From positions 1-49,458 of the forward strand of contig JAFGFM010000041.1 of the NCBI GenBank assembly GCA_016931115.1: DNA of 49,458 nt, in the 5' to 3' direction. Of the stretch, positions 1 through 8,058 are shown in pieces. The DNA comes from Deltaproteobacteria bacterium (GTDB taxonomy: Bacteria; Desulfobacterota; DSM-4660; Desulfatiglandales; HGW-15). Every line of letters begins with the position of its first letter. Within the stretch, counting starts at the first letter, position 1. Made by a program: the position numbers and the translations under genes. Under the pieces are notes generated by a model, which did no database searches, was not told the DNA's origin, and worked only from the letters and a program-made list of their open reading frames with translations.

Positions 1-323
1 AGCCCATTTAAATCTGCGAGGATGCCATTGCTTTCCGGCGCAATTATAATGGCAAAATCACATTCCTTGGCAAGACCTGCGAGGGTTTTTTCATGTTCAG
101 AAGGATCAATAATCGTGATGCTGTCAGCAGTTATTGATGCTTGGGCAAGACTCTTATCCAGGGTTGTGCATACTGTGAACCGTCCCCATTTCATGAAATC
201 TTCCAGTATTGCAGAAAGCATTAGAAACCCTTCGGATGCAAGGCCCTGTGGCAGTTCTGCCTCTTTCCATCCTCCACCGGTAATGTATTCGTGAATCAAA
301 ATTTTGGGGATGGAATCATGCAT
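1..323 (-). CDS. ATP-grasp ligase, N-terminal part (MfnD-like), cut by window edge
   Basis: The reading frame starts at an ATG (323-321) and stays open to the left edge, giving 107 codons of the N-terminus. The start reads MHDSIPKILIHEYITGGG, and the HEY-TGGG signature followed by a PQGLASEG stretch resembles ATP-grasp proteins found in bacterial H4MPT/methylofuran gene clusters and related to the archaeal tyramine-glutamate ligase MfnD. In that family the enzyme ligates an amino acid during methanofuran synthesis. Only the substrate-side domain is visible; the ATP-binding core lies outside the window. It follows the broken AlbA_2 gene by 9 bases and no clear Shine-Dalgarno is seen. Its position close to fwdDBAC and ftr supports a role in methanofuran-type cofactor synthesis, which is inference. 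It could be a general PylC-like ATP-grasp protein. Confidence 0.6.
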   Translation of the reverse strand, partial: MHDSIPKILIHEYITGGGWKEAELPQGLASEGFLMLSAILEDFMKWGRFTVCTTLDKSLAQASITADSITIIDPSEHEKTLAGLAKECDFAIIIAPESNGILADLNG

Positions 324-332
324 TGTGCAAAA

Positions 333-1703
333 TCACTTGCTTACTGGAATAACAAGGGTCTTCCCTTTATCGGTCAGCCTGTATTTTTGATTTCGTGATT
401 TAGGCTTATCAGGGACTGTCATCTCAATCAGATCATTATTAAGCGCTTTATTGAGTATATTTTTTACAAAGTTTTTCTTATCCTTGTACCCCATAATTTC
501 CATTATTTCTACACGCCCCATTTCTCTATTCAGGATGGATAATAGTTTTTCGACTTGGGGGGTGACTTGGGGGGTGACTTGGGGGGTGACTTCTACGTTC
601 TTGCGGTTGAACACTACAGTAAACCAGTTATCGGATACATCAAATGTCGGAATTTTTACCCCGGACTCTTCGCAAAGTTCTTTAATGCGATTTATTCCGC
701 TGCCTATTTGTTCTACCAGTTCCATCCTGTAAAAAATATCGAACAAAAGGGGGTTTCTGGGCACACTTTTAACCCCGAGATCCTCTGCTTTCATCCCTGC
801 TGGTAAACCACCTGGTGTTATTATTTCAAGTCTGTCGTGGTAAATATGGATCTGAACATTAGCGGTTGATCTGTAGTCTCGGTGTACAAGTGCGTTTACC
901 AGGGCTTCCCTCAGGGCATCATCAGGCAATTCCAGCCTTTCTTCTCTTCCTTTTGAGTGAGGAATCATCTGGGTATTAAGCCTGGACTCCATATATTCCA
1001 TACAATTTTTGTAAATAGAATAAAGGTCTCCGGTAAAATCCCTTCTGTCTAATATATGAACATTATTTGTTCCCCGAAACAGGGCACATGTTACTCCTGC
1101 ACGGATATTGTATCTGGTAATGTCGTGACACAGTAACTATGCGCCAGCATTGGTCATCTTACTATTTTTTATGAGATGAAGATTGCCAAGTGCTGTTTCC
1201 ATTTTTATGTCAGGAGGTATACGAGCTGCTTTAGCAAACTTTATCCATATTTCAGGAGTAAGGTCATTATCGAAATCATATTCAATGCATGGAACCTGAT
1301 CATATTTAATAAGACCTTCTTTAAAGAAAAATTCTCGAATTTCTTCTCGTGACATCTGCTGTGAAGTGGCACCTTCACGTATATAAAATTTGCCTGCAAA
1401 TGAATATGGCTTGCTATGCTGTTCCGGGATTTCGACACAAAGAACATTTTCAACATTTGATATTTTAAGTAAGACTGGTGGATCAGCAGAACGTGCTATG
1501 GTTTGAATCTCTGATTTCAACCGGTTATGATCTTTTACTCCAACAACTTCACCAGAGTCATTTACCCCAATTAAAATTACCCCGCCAAGTGCATTCGCAA
1601 AAGCACAAATCTCCCTTCCGAGCCCGGTTGTTCCCGAACGCTTAAACTCGGTAGTGTAACCTTCTCCGAGGGCAATTATATCTTTAAGGGATTGTTTATT
1701 CAT
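333..1703 (-). pseudogene. AlbA_2 / ATP-binding transcriptional regulator-like gene interrupted by an in-frame TAG
   Basis: Two adjacent open frames are in the same phase. The first (1703-1137, 188 aa) has an AlbA_2 (Schlafen-type) domain beginning EGYTTEFKRSG. A single TAG at 1139-1137 ends it. Reading through gives 267 further codons to 333, including a stretch RAGVTCALFRGT that is homologous to the normal family continuation, then the helicase-associated ATP-binding region (ALVHRDYRS, GSGINRI) and a winged-helix C-terminus. The joined product would be about 456 aa, the usual family length. A VTPQ repeat linker precedes the last domain. Family members are putative DNA-binding regulators or defence-linked proteins; none has a clear link to C1 metabolism. 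The downstream part could be translated separately from an internal Met (1001), but simple inactivation is the likelier reading. Confidence 0.8.
552..587 (-). repeat. Three perfect 12-bp tandem repeats coding for VTPQ linker
   Basis: GACTTGGGGGGT occurs three times head to tail on the plus strand, and on the coding strand encodes the linker VTPQVTPQVTPQV between the ATP-binding region and the C-terminal winged helix of the broken AlbA_2 gene. Such VTPQ linkers are common in this family and probably change length by slippage. Confidence 0.9.
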
Positions 1704-2026
1704 TACCTTAGAACCTTATGGTCTCTTTTTCCACTTCCGGATAGACATCATCTATCTCTTATACCCGTACCTCTTTAAATAAATTGTTAAAAATTTTTAT
1801 CAGAAAACAGGTAGTTGAGCAATTGTTTTATCGGGGTTGAAAGTATGTATCCCTATTCTCAGGTGATTTATTCATTAAGGCTGAAACTCATATTAAAAAA
1901 AAGAAGCCTTGATCTTGTTGTATTTCTATCTCCTTGACACGCTATTTTACTTTCCCTATACTCCTTGCCTAACATAATGTTTTAACAGGAAATTTAAATT
2001 AATCACATTTTATGTGGAGATAATAA
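1704..2026. other. Divergent intergenic region upstream of fwdD
   Basis: This 323-base gap separates the minus-strand AlbA_2 remnant from fwdD. It is AT-rich and has no convincing ORF. It holds one near-consensus sigma70 promoter facing fwdD (1934-1962), and the fwdD ribosome-binding site (GGAGA at about 2014). I see no riboswitch-like structure or tRNA. Confidence 0.6.
1934..1962 (+). promoter_or_regulatory. Near-consensus sigma70 promoter for fwdDBAC
   Basis: TTGACA (1934-1939) is separated by exactly 17 bases from TATACT (1957-1962). Transcription would start near 1969, leaving a leader of about 58 bases before the fwdD ATG at 2027. The match is 6/6 and 5/6 to the consensus. Confidence 0.75.
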
Positions 2027-2377
2027 ATGGCCGGGATAAGCGGTCTTCTTGTAACAGTGCGTACAGGGAAGCAGGGGGCTGAGATGATGCGGGGTAAAAT
2101 GAATCCCGAATATCTTGATGAGATCTCCACCCTTCGCATCAACCCTGATGATATGGCTGAGGCGCAAATGTTACCGGGCCAGAAGGTAAAGGTGTCAAGC
2201 TCCTTTGGTGAGGTCACAGTGACATGCATTGCATCAGATGTACCCAGAAAACTCTTTTTTCTTCCAGTCGGGCCTGTTGCAAACAGGCTTGTAAGCGGCT
2301 CAGATACAGATGGCACTGGTGTCCCCGCCTGGAAAGGAGAGCAAGTGACCATTGAACCTGCTGATCAGGTGCAATAA
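2027..2377 (+). CDS. fwdD: Formylmethanofuran dehydrogenase subunit D (molybdopterin dinucleotide-binding)
   Basis: At 116 aa this has the length and layout of FwdD/FmdD, the small beta-barrel subunit that completes the Mo/W bis-pterin pocket of FwdB. The N-terminal TVRTGKQGAEM and the C-terminal DGTGVPAWKGEQVTIEP are characteristic of the family (compare GTGMPDFKG in archaeal sequences). It begins 58 bases after a predicted transcription start and its TAA shares a base with the ATG of fwdB, implying translational coupling. The methylotroph Fhc complex has no such subunit, so its presence points to a metal-containing, redox-active Fwd rather than a simple hydrolase. It is probably cytoplasmic. 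Confidence is high from motifs and from the order D-B-A-C. Confidence 0.9.
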   Translation: MAGISGLLVTVRTGKQGAEMMRGKMNPEYLDEISTLRINPDDMAEAQMLPGQKVKVSSSFGEVTVTCIASDVPRKLFFLPVGPVANRLVSGSDTDGTGVPAWKGEQVTIEPADQVQ

Positions 2378-3678
2378 TGGATCAGGAATTAAAGGTACAC
2401 AGTGATGTTATATGCACCTTCTGCGGGTGTCTTTGCGATGACATTGAGGTGGAGGTGGTTGATAACCGGATAAGCAAGGTAAAAAAGGCTTGCATGATAG
2501 GCCGCAACAAGCTTATGCATGCACAGTCAAATAACCCTGACATTACAATAGCAGGAAAGCCGACCTCTCTTGATGCAGCGATCAATGAGGCGGTAAACAT
2601 CCTTACAAATGCGCGGTTCCCACTGGTCTATGGCCTGAGCAGCACAACCACTGAGGCACAGCGTGAAATGGTCGAGATTGCGGAGATACTTAATGCAACA
2701 ATAGATAACCCATCTTCATACTGCCACGGGCCAGGGCTCATGGCGAGGCAGCAGGTGGGGCTATCTTCATGCACTCTTGGAGAGGTAAAGAACAGGGCAG
2801 ACCTGGTGATCTTCTGGGGCTGCAACCCGCTTGAATCACATGTCAGGCACTTAACAAGATACTCGGTATCAGCAAAGGGCATGTTTCATCCGGAGGGGCG
2901 GAAAAGCCGCAAGATTGTCTCTATTGATATACGGCCAACACCCACTACAAAATCATCCGATTGGTTCATACAGGTTACCCCCGGAAACACCTTTGAGATT
3001 GCAACTCTCTTAAGGGCGCTTGTGGCTAATAACCCGATTGGAAAAGGTGATGATGCCTTAATCGCTGGGGTCGCTGTGAGTAAATGGCGGGAACTTGCTG
3101 AAATGATCAGGGGATGTAAATATGGTGTTATCTTTTTCGGGCTTGGTGTAACACAGTGCAGGGGGAGGGACATCAATGTGGAACAACTGGCTGTCCTGGT
3201 GAGTGAAATCAATAATCACACACGATTTTATGCCATGGCAATGAGGGGGCACGGGAATGTGGCAGGGGGAAACCAGGTAATGACCTGGCAGACAGGTTTT
3301 CCCCTTGCTGTAAACTTCAGCAGGGGTTACCCAAGGTATAATCCCGGAGAGTTCAGCGTGATAGGTCTCCTCGCACGAAAAGAGGTGGATGCAGCATTGA
3401 TAGTTGCAACAGACCCGGGTGCACATTTACCTGCTGATACAGGGGATCATCTAAAAAATATACCTGTAATCTATCTTGAACCTCACAATAACCCGACAAC
3501 AGAATGGGCAACAGTTGTTATTCCTGTTGCACAGGCAGGTGTGGCGGCTTCGGGCACATATTATCGAATGGATAACGTACCTCTTCGTGTTAAAAAGATT
3601 GTTGACTCAGATCACCTCTCAGATGAGGAGGTACTTAAAAGGATCAAGGAGCGGATAACCCATGCTCAGAATTATTAA
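2377..3678 (+). CDS. fwdB: Formylmethanofuran dehydrogenase subunit B (catalytic Mo/W subunit)
   Basis: This 433-aa protein matches the usual FwdB length. FwdB reduces CO2 to formate at a Mo or W bis-pterin site, and formate then passes to FwdA. The N-terminal CTFCGCLCDD gives C13, C16 and C20, with C39 in KKACMIG, the pattern for one [4Fe-4S] cluster. SSYCHGPG puts a Cys at 116, where archaeal FwdB has its metal-ligating Cys (Cys118 in the Methanothermobacter enzyme) followed by His-Gly-Pro. Later blocks such as WGCNPLESH, MRGHGNVAG and ATDPGAH are also family-typical. Methylobacterium FhcB is known to have lost the metal ligands, so this copy looks catalytically complete. It overlaps fwdD by one base and fwdA by 17. 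Mo versus W cannot be told from sequence. Confidence 0.93.
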   Translation: MDQELKVHSDVICTFCGCLCDDIEVEVVDNRISKVKKACMIGRNKLMHAQSNNPDITIAGKPTSLDAAINEAVNILTNARFPLVYGLSSTTTEAQREMVEIAEILNATIDNPSSYCHGPGLMARQQVGLSSCTLGEVKNRADLVIFWGCNPLESHVRHLTRYSVSAKGMFHPEGRKSRKIVSIDIRPTPTTKSSDWFIQVTPGNTFEIATLLRALVANNPIGKGDDALIAGVAVSKWRELAEMIRGCKYGVIFFGLGVTQCRGRDINVEQLAVLVSEINNHTRFYAMAMRGHGNVAGGNQVMTWQTGFPLAVNFSRGYPRYNPGEFSVIGLLARKEVDAALIVATDPGAHLPADTGDHLKNIPVIYLEPHNNPTTEWATVVIPVAQAGVAASGTYYRMDNVPLRVKKIVDSDHLSDEEVLKRIKERITHAQNY

Positions 3679-5299
3679 TGGAAAGGTATATGATCCGGTA
3701 AATCGTATCCACGGGGAAATTAGGGATATCTGTATCAGGGATCAGAAGATAGTTGAAGGCCCTCTCCCCCCGGAAACAGAGATCATTGATGCTAAAGGCT
3801 GTGTGGTAATGCCGGGCGGTGTTGAGATACACAGCCATGTGGCAGGCGCAAAGGTGAATAACGGGCGTATGCTCTGCCCTGAAGACAGCGCTGACCATTT
3901 TCGTGCACATACCGAGATCCTAAGATCGGGCTGTAATGGCGTTGTGCCTACTACATTTTTGACTGGCTATGAATATGCACGCCTTGGTTATACAACACTG
4001 TTTGAGGCGGCAGTGCCCCCTTTAAAGGCGCGCCACGCACATGAAGAGCTGAGGGATACCCCCATTTTGGATACAGGCTGTTATACAGTCATGGGAAACA
4101 ATTACCTTGTAATGAAGGCGTTGAATGAACCGGATGAGATAAGCCGGAGGGAAAAGCTCATGGGGGTTGTGGCGTGGCTCCTTGAATCCACAAGAGGTTA
4201 TGCAGTAAAGATAGTGAACCCCGGAGGTGTTGAAAACTGGAAATGGAACAGGGGCCTTGTTGACCTTGATACGCCTGTGCCCCCATTTGATGTTACCCCG
4301 CGCATGATCATGACAGGTCTTGCAAGGACTGCCTATGAATTAAAACTGCCTCATCCCATACACCTGCATACCAATCACCTGGGGGAACCCGGTAACATGG
4401 CCTATACCTTAGAGACAATGAAGGCCCTGTCAGGAAGCAGGGCGCATTTTACCCATCTACAGTTCCACTCCTATGATAAATCAAAGAGGGGAGGGTTTGC
4501 ATCAGGTGCAGTAGCTATTGCAGAATATTTTAACAACCATCCGGAGTTTACATGTGATGCCGGGTTGATCGTCTTTGGCCCCACCATGACCATGACAGCA
4601 GATGCGCCAATGGAATTCAGTCTGCATCAGATGAAAGGCGGCAAGTGGTCGAACCTTGACATAGAGATGGAGACAGGTTCAGGTGTTGTGCCTATCAAAT
4701 ATCAGCCGGATTCACTCGTCAATGCGGTGCAGTGGTGTTTGGGGCTGGAATTGATGCTACTCATAAATGACCCCTGGCGGGTCTTTCTTTCAACCGATCA
4801 TCCGAATGCAGGGCCGTTTACCTCCTACCCCCTCCTGATTAAGCTTCTTATGGACAGGGATTTCAGGATGTCATGGTATGAGATGCTCCATCCAAAGGTA
4901 AAGGAATATACCTGCCTTCATGACCTCACAAGGGAATATTCACTTGAGGAGATTGCAATAGTTACAAGGTCAGGCCCTGCAAGGGCGCTTGGATTAAAAA
5001 ACAGGGGGCACCTTGGTGCAGGTGCTTATGCGGATGTTGCGATTTATCCATTTTTTGATGATAAACAGAAGATGTTTTCTTCAGCCTCTTATCTGATCAA
5101 GGATGGAAGAGTAGTTGTTCGTGATGGTGCGATAAAGGAGAGCTTCAGTGGAAGGGCACTGGGGCTGGAACTGCCTGTTAAGGGTGAACTGGCAGGCGAT
5201 CTCAAGGAATATTTTGAGCAGTATTCCACAGTAGCATTTTCAAATTACAGGGTTGAAGAGGAGTATACACCAAGGCCAGAGCTGATCAGGTGCGGATAA
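3662..5299 (+). CDS. fwdA: Formylmethanofuran dehydrogenase subunit A (amidohydrolase)
   Basis: This 545-aa protein is of the FwdA/FhcA amidohydrolase family, which joins formate to methanofuran (or the reverse) at a dinuclear zinc centre. Metal-site elements are in place: H57 and H59 in VEIHSHV, a Lys at 183 in VKIVNPGG (the position carboxylated in archaeal FwdA), histidines at 231-239 in HPIHLHTNHLG, and D379 in STDHPNAG. The ATG at 3662 lies inside the end of fwdB (17-bp overlap). FwdA is shared by redox Fwd and hydrolytic Fhc complexes, so it alone does not tell which type this is; fwdD and the fwdB cysteines do. Confidence 0.93.
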   Translation: MLRIINGKVYDPVNRIHGEIRDICIRDQKIVEGPLPPETEIIDAKGCVVMPGGVEIHSHVAGAKVNNGRMLCPEDSADHFRAHTEILRSGCNGVVPTTFLTGYEYARLGYTTLFEAAVPPLKARHAHEELRDTPILDTGCYTVMGNNYLVMKALNEPDEISRREKLMGVVAWLLESTRGYAVKIVNPGGVENWKWNRGLVDLDTPVPPFDVTPRMIMTGLARTAYELKLPHPIHLHTNHLGEPGNMAYTLETMKALSGSRAHFTHLQFHSYDKSKRGGFASGAVAIAEYFNNHPEFTCDAGLIVFGPTMTMTADAPMEFSLHQMKGGKWSNLDIEMETGSGVVPIKYQPDSLVNAVQWCLGLELMLLINDPWRVFLSTDHPNAGPFTSYPLLIKLLMDRDFRMSWYEMLHPKVKEYTCLHDLTREYSLEEIAIVTRSGPARALGLKNRGHLGAGAYADVAIYPFFDDKQKMFSSASYLIKDGRVVVRDGAIKESFSGRALGLELPVKGELAGDLKEYFEQYSTVAFSNYRVEEEYTPRPELIRCG

Positions 5300-5315
5300 T
5301 GGAGATGAACAAATT

Positions 5316-6161
5316 ATGAAATCCCAAATACAGTTAACCCTCAAAAAGATACCGGATATACCTGTTGAGGCGGAAAATATAAAACCTGAAAACATGGCAG
5401 GTAAAACTATATCAGAAATAAAGGCTATTCCCATACTGGTTGGGAAATGCTGGGAGCCTGCAGGAGACTGGTTTGATATAGGAATAAAGGAATCGCCCGA
5501 ATCAGATTCGGAAAAACCGGTTATTGATCTATTTATAAAAGGCGATTTAACCCGTTTTAAGCGGATTGGTGAGGGCATGTCACAGGGCAGTATGCGAATA
5601 GATGGCACAGTGGGCTTTCATGCCGGCGCAAAAATGTGCGGAGGAGAGCTTATTATTAATGGCAATACAGGAGATTATCTTGGGGCACATATGAAGGCCG
5701 GTCTCATAGTGGTTAATGGCAATGCAGGTCATTACATTGCCGCAGCATACCGCGGCCACGCAAAAGGGATGGCAGGTGGGACCATAATTATTAAAGGGAA
5801 CGCAGGTCAGATGCTTGGCGCAAGGATGAGGCGCGGGCTGATTTATGTTACAGGCGATTGCGGGGATGCGCCTGGGTTTAACATGAAGGCAGGGACTATT
5901 ATTATTGGCGGTACGCCGGGTGCAAGGGCAGGCGCAAGGATGGTGCGTGGAACCATAATGCTTCTTAATAAGGACAACCTGCCTGAACTGCTCCCCACTT
6001 TTACATATAACTGCACATACACACCTTCCTTCTGGGGAATAGCCAGAGGGGTCCTTTCCAAGATGGGCGTTCAATCTGAAGCCGGCACTGACCTCCTTTT
6101 TAAACGTTATAGTGGCGATACAAATGAAGGGGGCAGGGGTGAGATATTGATATCAGCATAG
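5316..6161 (+). CDS. fwdC: Formylmethanofuran dehydrogenase subunit C
   Basis: This 281-aa protein has the FwdC/glutamate-synthase-type beta-helix, seen as repeated G-x-x-G-x-x-x-G units between about residues 85 and 210 (for example GNTGDYLGAHMKAG, GNAGQMLGARMRRG, GTPGARAGARMVRG). FwdC is the structural subunit that holds FwdA and FwdB together. GGAGATG 16 bases upstream serves as ribosome-binding site, and the gap from fwdA is 16 bases. It is the last gene of the operon: the next gene is convergent and a perfect palindrome follows within 10 bases. No polyferredoxin or FwdE-like subunit follows, so the electron donor is unknown. Confidence 0.92.
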   Translation: MKSQIQLTLKKIPDIPVEAENIKPENMAGKTISEIKAIPILVGKCWEPAGDWFDIGIKESPESDSEKPVIDLFIKGDLTRFKRIGEGMSQGSMRIDGTVGFHAGAKMCGGELIINGNTGDYLGAHMKAGLIVVNGNAGHYIAAAYRGHAKGMAGGTIIIKGNAGQMLGARMRRGLIYVTGDCGDAPGFNMKAGTIIIGGTPGARAGARMVRGTIMLLNKDNLPELLPTFTYNCTYTPSFWGIARGVLSKMGVQSEAGTDLLFKRYSGDTNEGGRGEILISA

Positions 6162-6169
6162 GTGTAACA

Positions 6170-6197
6170 GTAGGGGCGAAAAATTTTTCGCCCCTAC
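6170..6197. repeat. 28-bp perfect palindrome between convergent fwdC and CitG-like gene
   Basis: Arms GTAGGGGCGAAAAA and its exact reverse complement meet with no loop. An identical copy is at 34995-35022. The right arm contains the TAG stop codon of the convergent CitG-like gene. It may act as a bidirectional terminator, but it belongs to a dispersed family in this window. Confidence 0.9.
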
Positions 6198-7084
6198 AGC
6201 GCCTGCACCTTTAAACCATTTTCCATCAAATACACAAACAATACAGCAGCAGTGAGGTCAGCGGTTGTGCCGGGGTTGAGGCGGTTGTCATGTGGGATTT
6301 TTTCACTCCTGCGTAAGAGGGTGTCCAGATCTTTTATTTTGTTACGGCCTTTTTCACTGAATATACCTCCTGACATTAGCACATCTGCTGCCTGATCTGA
6401 GATATCCTTTGCAGTATCTATTCCTGCCTTTCTTGCAATGAGTGTATCGGGTACCTGTGACAGGAGAATTAGAAATGTTTGAATTATTGCATCAGAAATT
6501 GGTACTTGTTTTAAAATAACCTCTTTAAGGGCAGGAAGGCCAGTCTCCAGTGTTATTTTAAAATCAGTAACATACTCCCTTGCTATGCTGTCACGATCCT
6601 TTGCGAGCACCATTGCATCCAGCAGGGTAATTTTGACCTCACTACCATTGATATCACTCTCCTTGACCTTTCCCATTCCGCCTGGAGCAACGATCCTGAT
6701 TGCCTCATAGGTTAACCTGGCATCATCTACTGTCACTCCTTTAATAACCCTCTTCAAGTTATCTCTAAAACTATTATTTGAAATGGTGTATGCCTTTGCA
6801 AGGGGGGCAAGAAGAAGGATGATGCCAAGATTTGTATTAACACTGGTTAGCGCTCTTGTGTCTTTAACAGCCTGAAGGATAGTTTCACCTACAGAGGCGT
6901 TTGATACATTTCTGAATGCCTTTCCTATGGCAACTGCACTGACAAGAAAGTCCTGATATTTTGTATCAGCAAAATCATGGGTGGGAGTGACATTGCCGGG
7001 TTTTTCTGCACTCACCTCAAGGAGGCAGGCCAGTTCTGTGGCCATTCCGATCTTTTCATTGATATCCATAGATAAGTAATCCAT
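6194..7084 (-). CDS. CitG/MdcB-like protein of H4MPT gene clusters
   Basis: This 296-aa protein resembles triphosphoribosyl-dephospho-CoA synthase (CitG/MdcB). It has EVSAEKPGNVTP near residue 23, NTNLGIILLL around residue 104, and a C-terminal NPGTTADLTAAVLF. Homologues accompany H4MPT C1 genes in methylotrophs, where they are thought to serve cofactor synthesis; no citrate or malonate lyase genes are nearby, so a prosthetic-group role is unlikely here. It is the last gene of the minus-strand operon, 98 bases after the MptN-like gene with a hairpin between them. The stop codon TAG is supplied by the palindrome at 6170-6197. The start is uncertain (7084 or the Met at 7069); neither has a clear ribosome-binding site. 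Confidence 0.75.
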   Translation of the reverse strand: MDYLSMDINEKIGMATELACLLEVSAEKPGNVTPTHDFADTKYQDFLVSAVAIGKAFRNVSNASVGETILQAVKDTRALTSVNTNLGIILLLAPLAKAYTISNNSFRDNLKRVIKGVTVDDARLTYEAIRIVAPGGMGKVKESDINGSEVKITLLDAMVLAKDRDSIAREYVTDFKITLETGLPALKEVILKQVPISDAIIQTFLILLSQVPDTLIARKAGIDTAKDISDQAADVLMSGGIFSEKGRNKIKDLDTLLRRSEKIPHDNRLNPGTTADLTAAVLFVYLMENGLKVQAL

Positions 7085-7096
7085 AAAATATATTTC

Positions 7097-7154
7097 ACAC
7101 GGAGAGCACGGAGTACGCGGAGATTGTTTTAGTTACGCTCCGTGCTCTCCGTGT
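7097..7154. repeat. 17-bp inverted repeat inside the C1 operon
   Basis: ACACGGAGAGCACGGAG (7097-7113) and its perfect complement (7138-7154) flank a 24-base loop. It sits between the MptN-like and CitG-like genes and could form an intra-operon hairpin, though CACGGAG-type repeats are also dispersed elements in many genomes. Confidence 0.85.
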
Positions 7155-7182
7155 CCTGCGTGGTTAATCGTTTTTTCTATCA

Positions 7183-8058
7183 TTATGAATTATATTTATT
7201 AAGCACATAATCCACAATATGCGATGCAGCATCAAAGCCTGTTGCCTTTTCAAGCCCGCGCCAGCCAGGGATTGAATTTACTTCAATCAGGTAATTGGTG
7301 CCATCTTCGCCCGGCATAATGTCTACCCCGGCATAGTCTGCTTTTAGGACTTCAGCGGCCTTTATGCTTATATCACTGATTACACTATCGGGTTTAAAAG
7401 GCTCCGCATCAGCGCCATTGGCTATATTACATTTCCAGTCTGTTCCTCTCCTTATCATGGCGGCTGCGACCTTACCACCAATGATAAATACGCGGTAATC
7501 ATTGTTATTATGAGGGATATATCTCTGGATATAAAAAATGTATCTGCCCATCTCAATGGCCCTGAATATCCTGTATGCAGTATCTTTATCTGTTACCCTC
7601 ACCATTCCCTTGCCTTCAGAACCAAAAAGCGGTTTAACAATCACATCCCTTCCCAGTTCATCAAATGCCGCAACAGCATCATCAAACCTTTCTGTGACTA
7701 TTGTCTCAGGCACCCTTATCCCAAGGTCTTCCATGCGTGTAAGGGTATAGTATTTGTCCACGCCCCTTTCAATGGTCTCTGCGGAGTTGATCACCTTAAC
7801 ACCCAGGTTTTCAAGCCGGTGAAGTGCATCCATGCGGTATATTACCTGTTCCAGGGAGCCGGATGGTATAGCCCTTACAAGGATAACATCATATGCCTCA
7901 AGCCGGTTTTCAGAGGATGAAAGATATTTACCTGTGCCAACAGATGCGGTCAGCGATGTAATGGGAAAACAGGGCGCTTCAATATTTTTATTCCTGAATG
8001 CTGACTGAAGGGCATTGGTGTACCAGGTATCTTTTCTGCCCAGGATGGCTATCTTCAT
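7183..8058 (-). CDS. RimK-family ATP-grasp ligase, MptN-like (tetrahydromethanopterin glutamate ligase candidate)
   Basis: This 291-aa protein is a RimK-type ATP-grasp ligase. After an N-terminal pre-ATP-grasp domain, VIVKPLFGSEGKGMVRV (about residues 140-156) is the ATP-binding loop, and the C-terminal YLIEVNSIPGWRGLE carries the metal-binding Glu-Val-Asn. In archaea MptN adds glutamate to H4MPT to give tetrahydrosarcinapterin, and RimK-like genes are regular members of bacterial H4MPT clusters. Here it overlaps the end of mch by 4 bases, implying co-translation. The natural role may be adding amino-acid side chains to the pterin cofactor; RimK ligases have varied acceptors, so the substrate is inferred. 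Confidence 0.8.
   Translation of the reverse strand: MKIAILGRKDTWYTNALQSAFRNKNIEAPCFPITSLTASVGTGKYLSSSENRLEAYDVILVRAIPSGSLEQVIYRMDALHRLENLGVKVINSAETIERGVDKYYTLTRMEDLGIRVPETIVTERFDDAVAAFDELGRDVIVKPLFGSEGKGMVRVTDKDTAYRIFRAIEMGRYIFYIQRYIPHNNNDYRVFIIGGKVAAAMIRRGTDWKCNIANGADAEPFKPDSVISDISIKAAEVLKADYAGVDIMPGEDGTNYLIEVNSIPGWRGLEKATGFDAASHIVDYVLNKYNS

Noticed and set aside
22-294. A 90-aa open frame on the plus strand
   Set aside because: It lies opposite the partial ATP-grasp gene (1-323, minus), which has clear family motifs; the plus-strand frame has none.
552-587. A possible CRISPR or regulatory tandem repeat
   Set aside because: Repeats are 12 bp, in frame and without spacers, and encode a VTPQ linker in a known family.
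451-732. Plus-strand ORF with WGVT repeats
   Set aside because: It is the antisense of the VTPQ linker and winged-helix coding region, with no independent features.
1137-1139. TAG as pyrrolysine codon
   Set aside because: Read-through is possible but no pyl gene or methylamine methyltransferase is visible, and a decayed gene is simpler.
2886-3426. Antisense open frames within fwdB
   Set aside because: Codon-structure shadows of fwdB, lacking ribosome-binding sites and known motifs.
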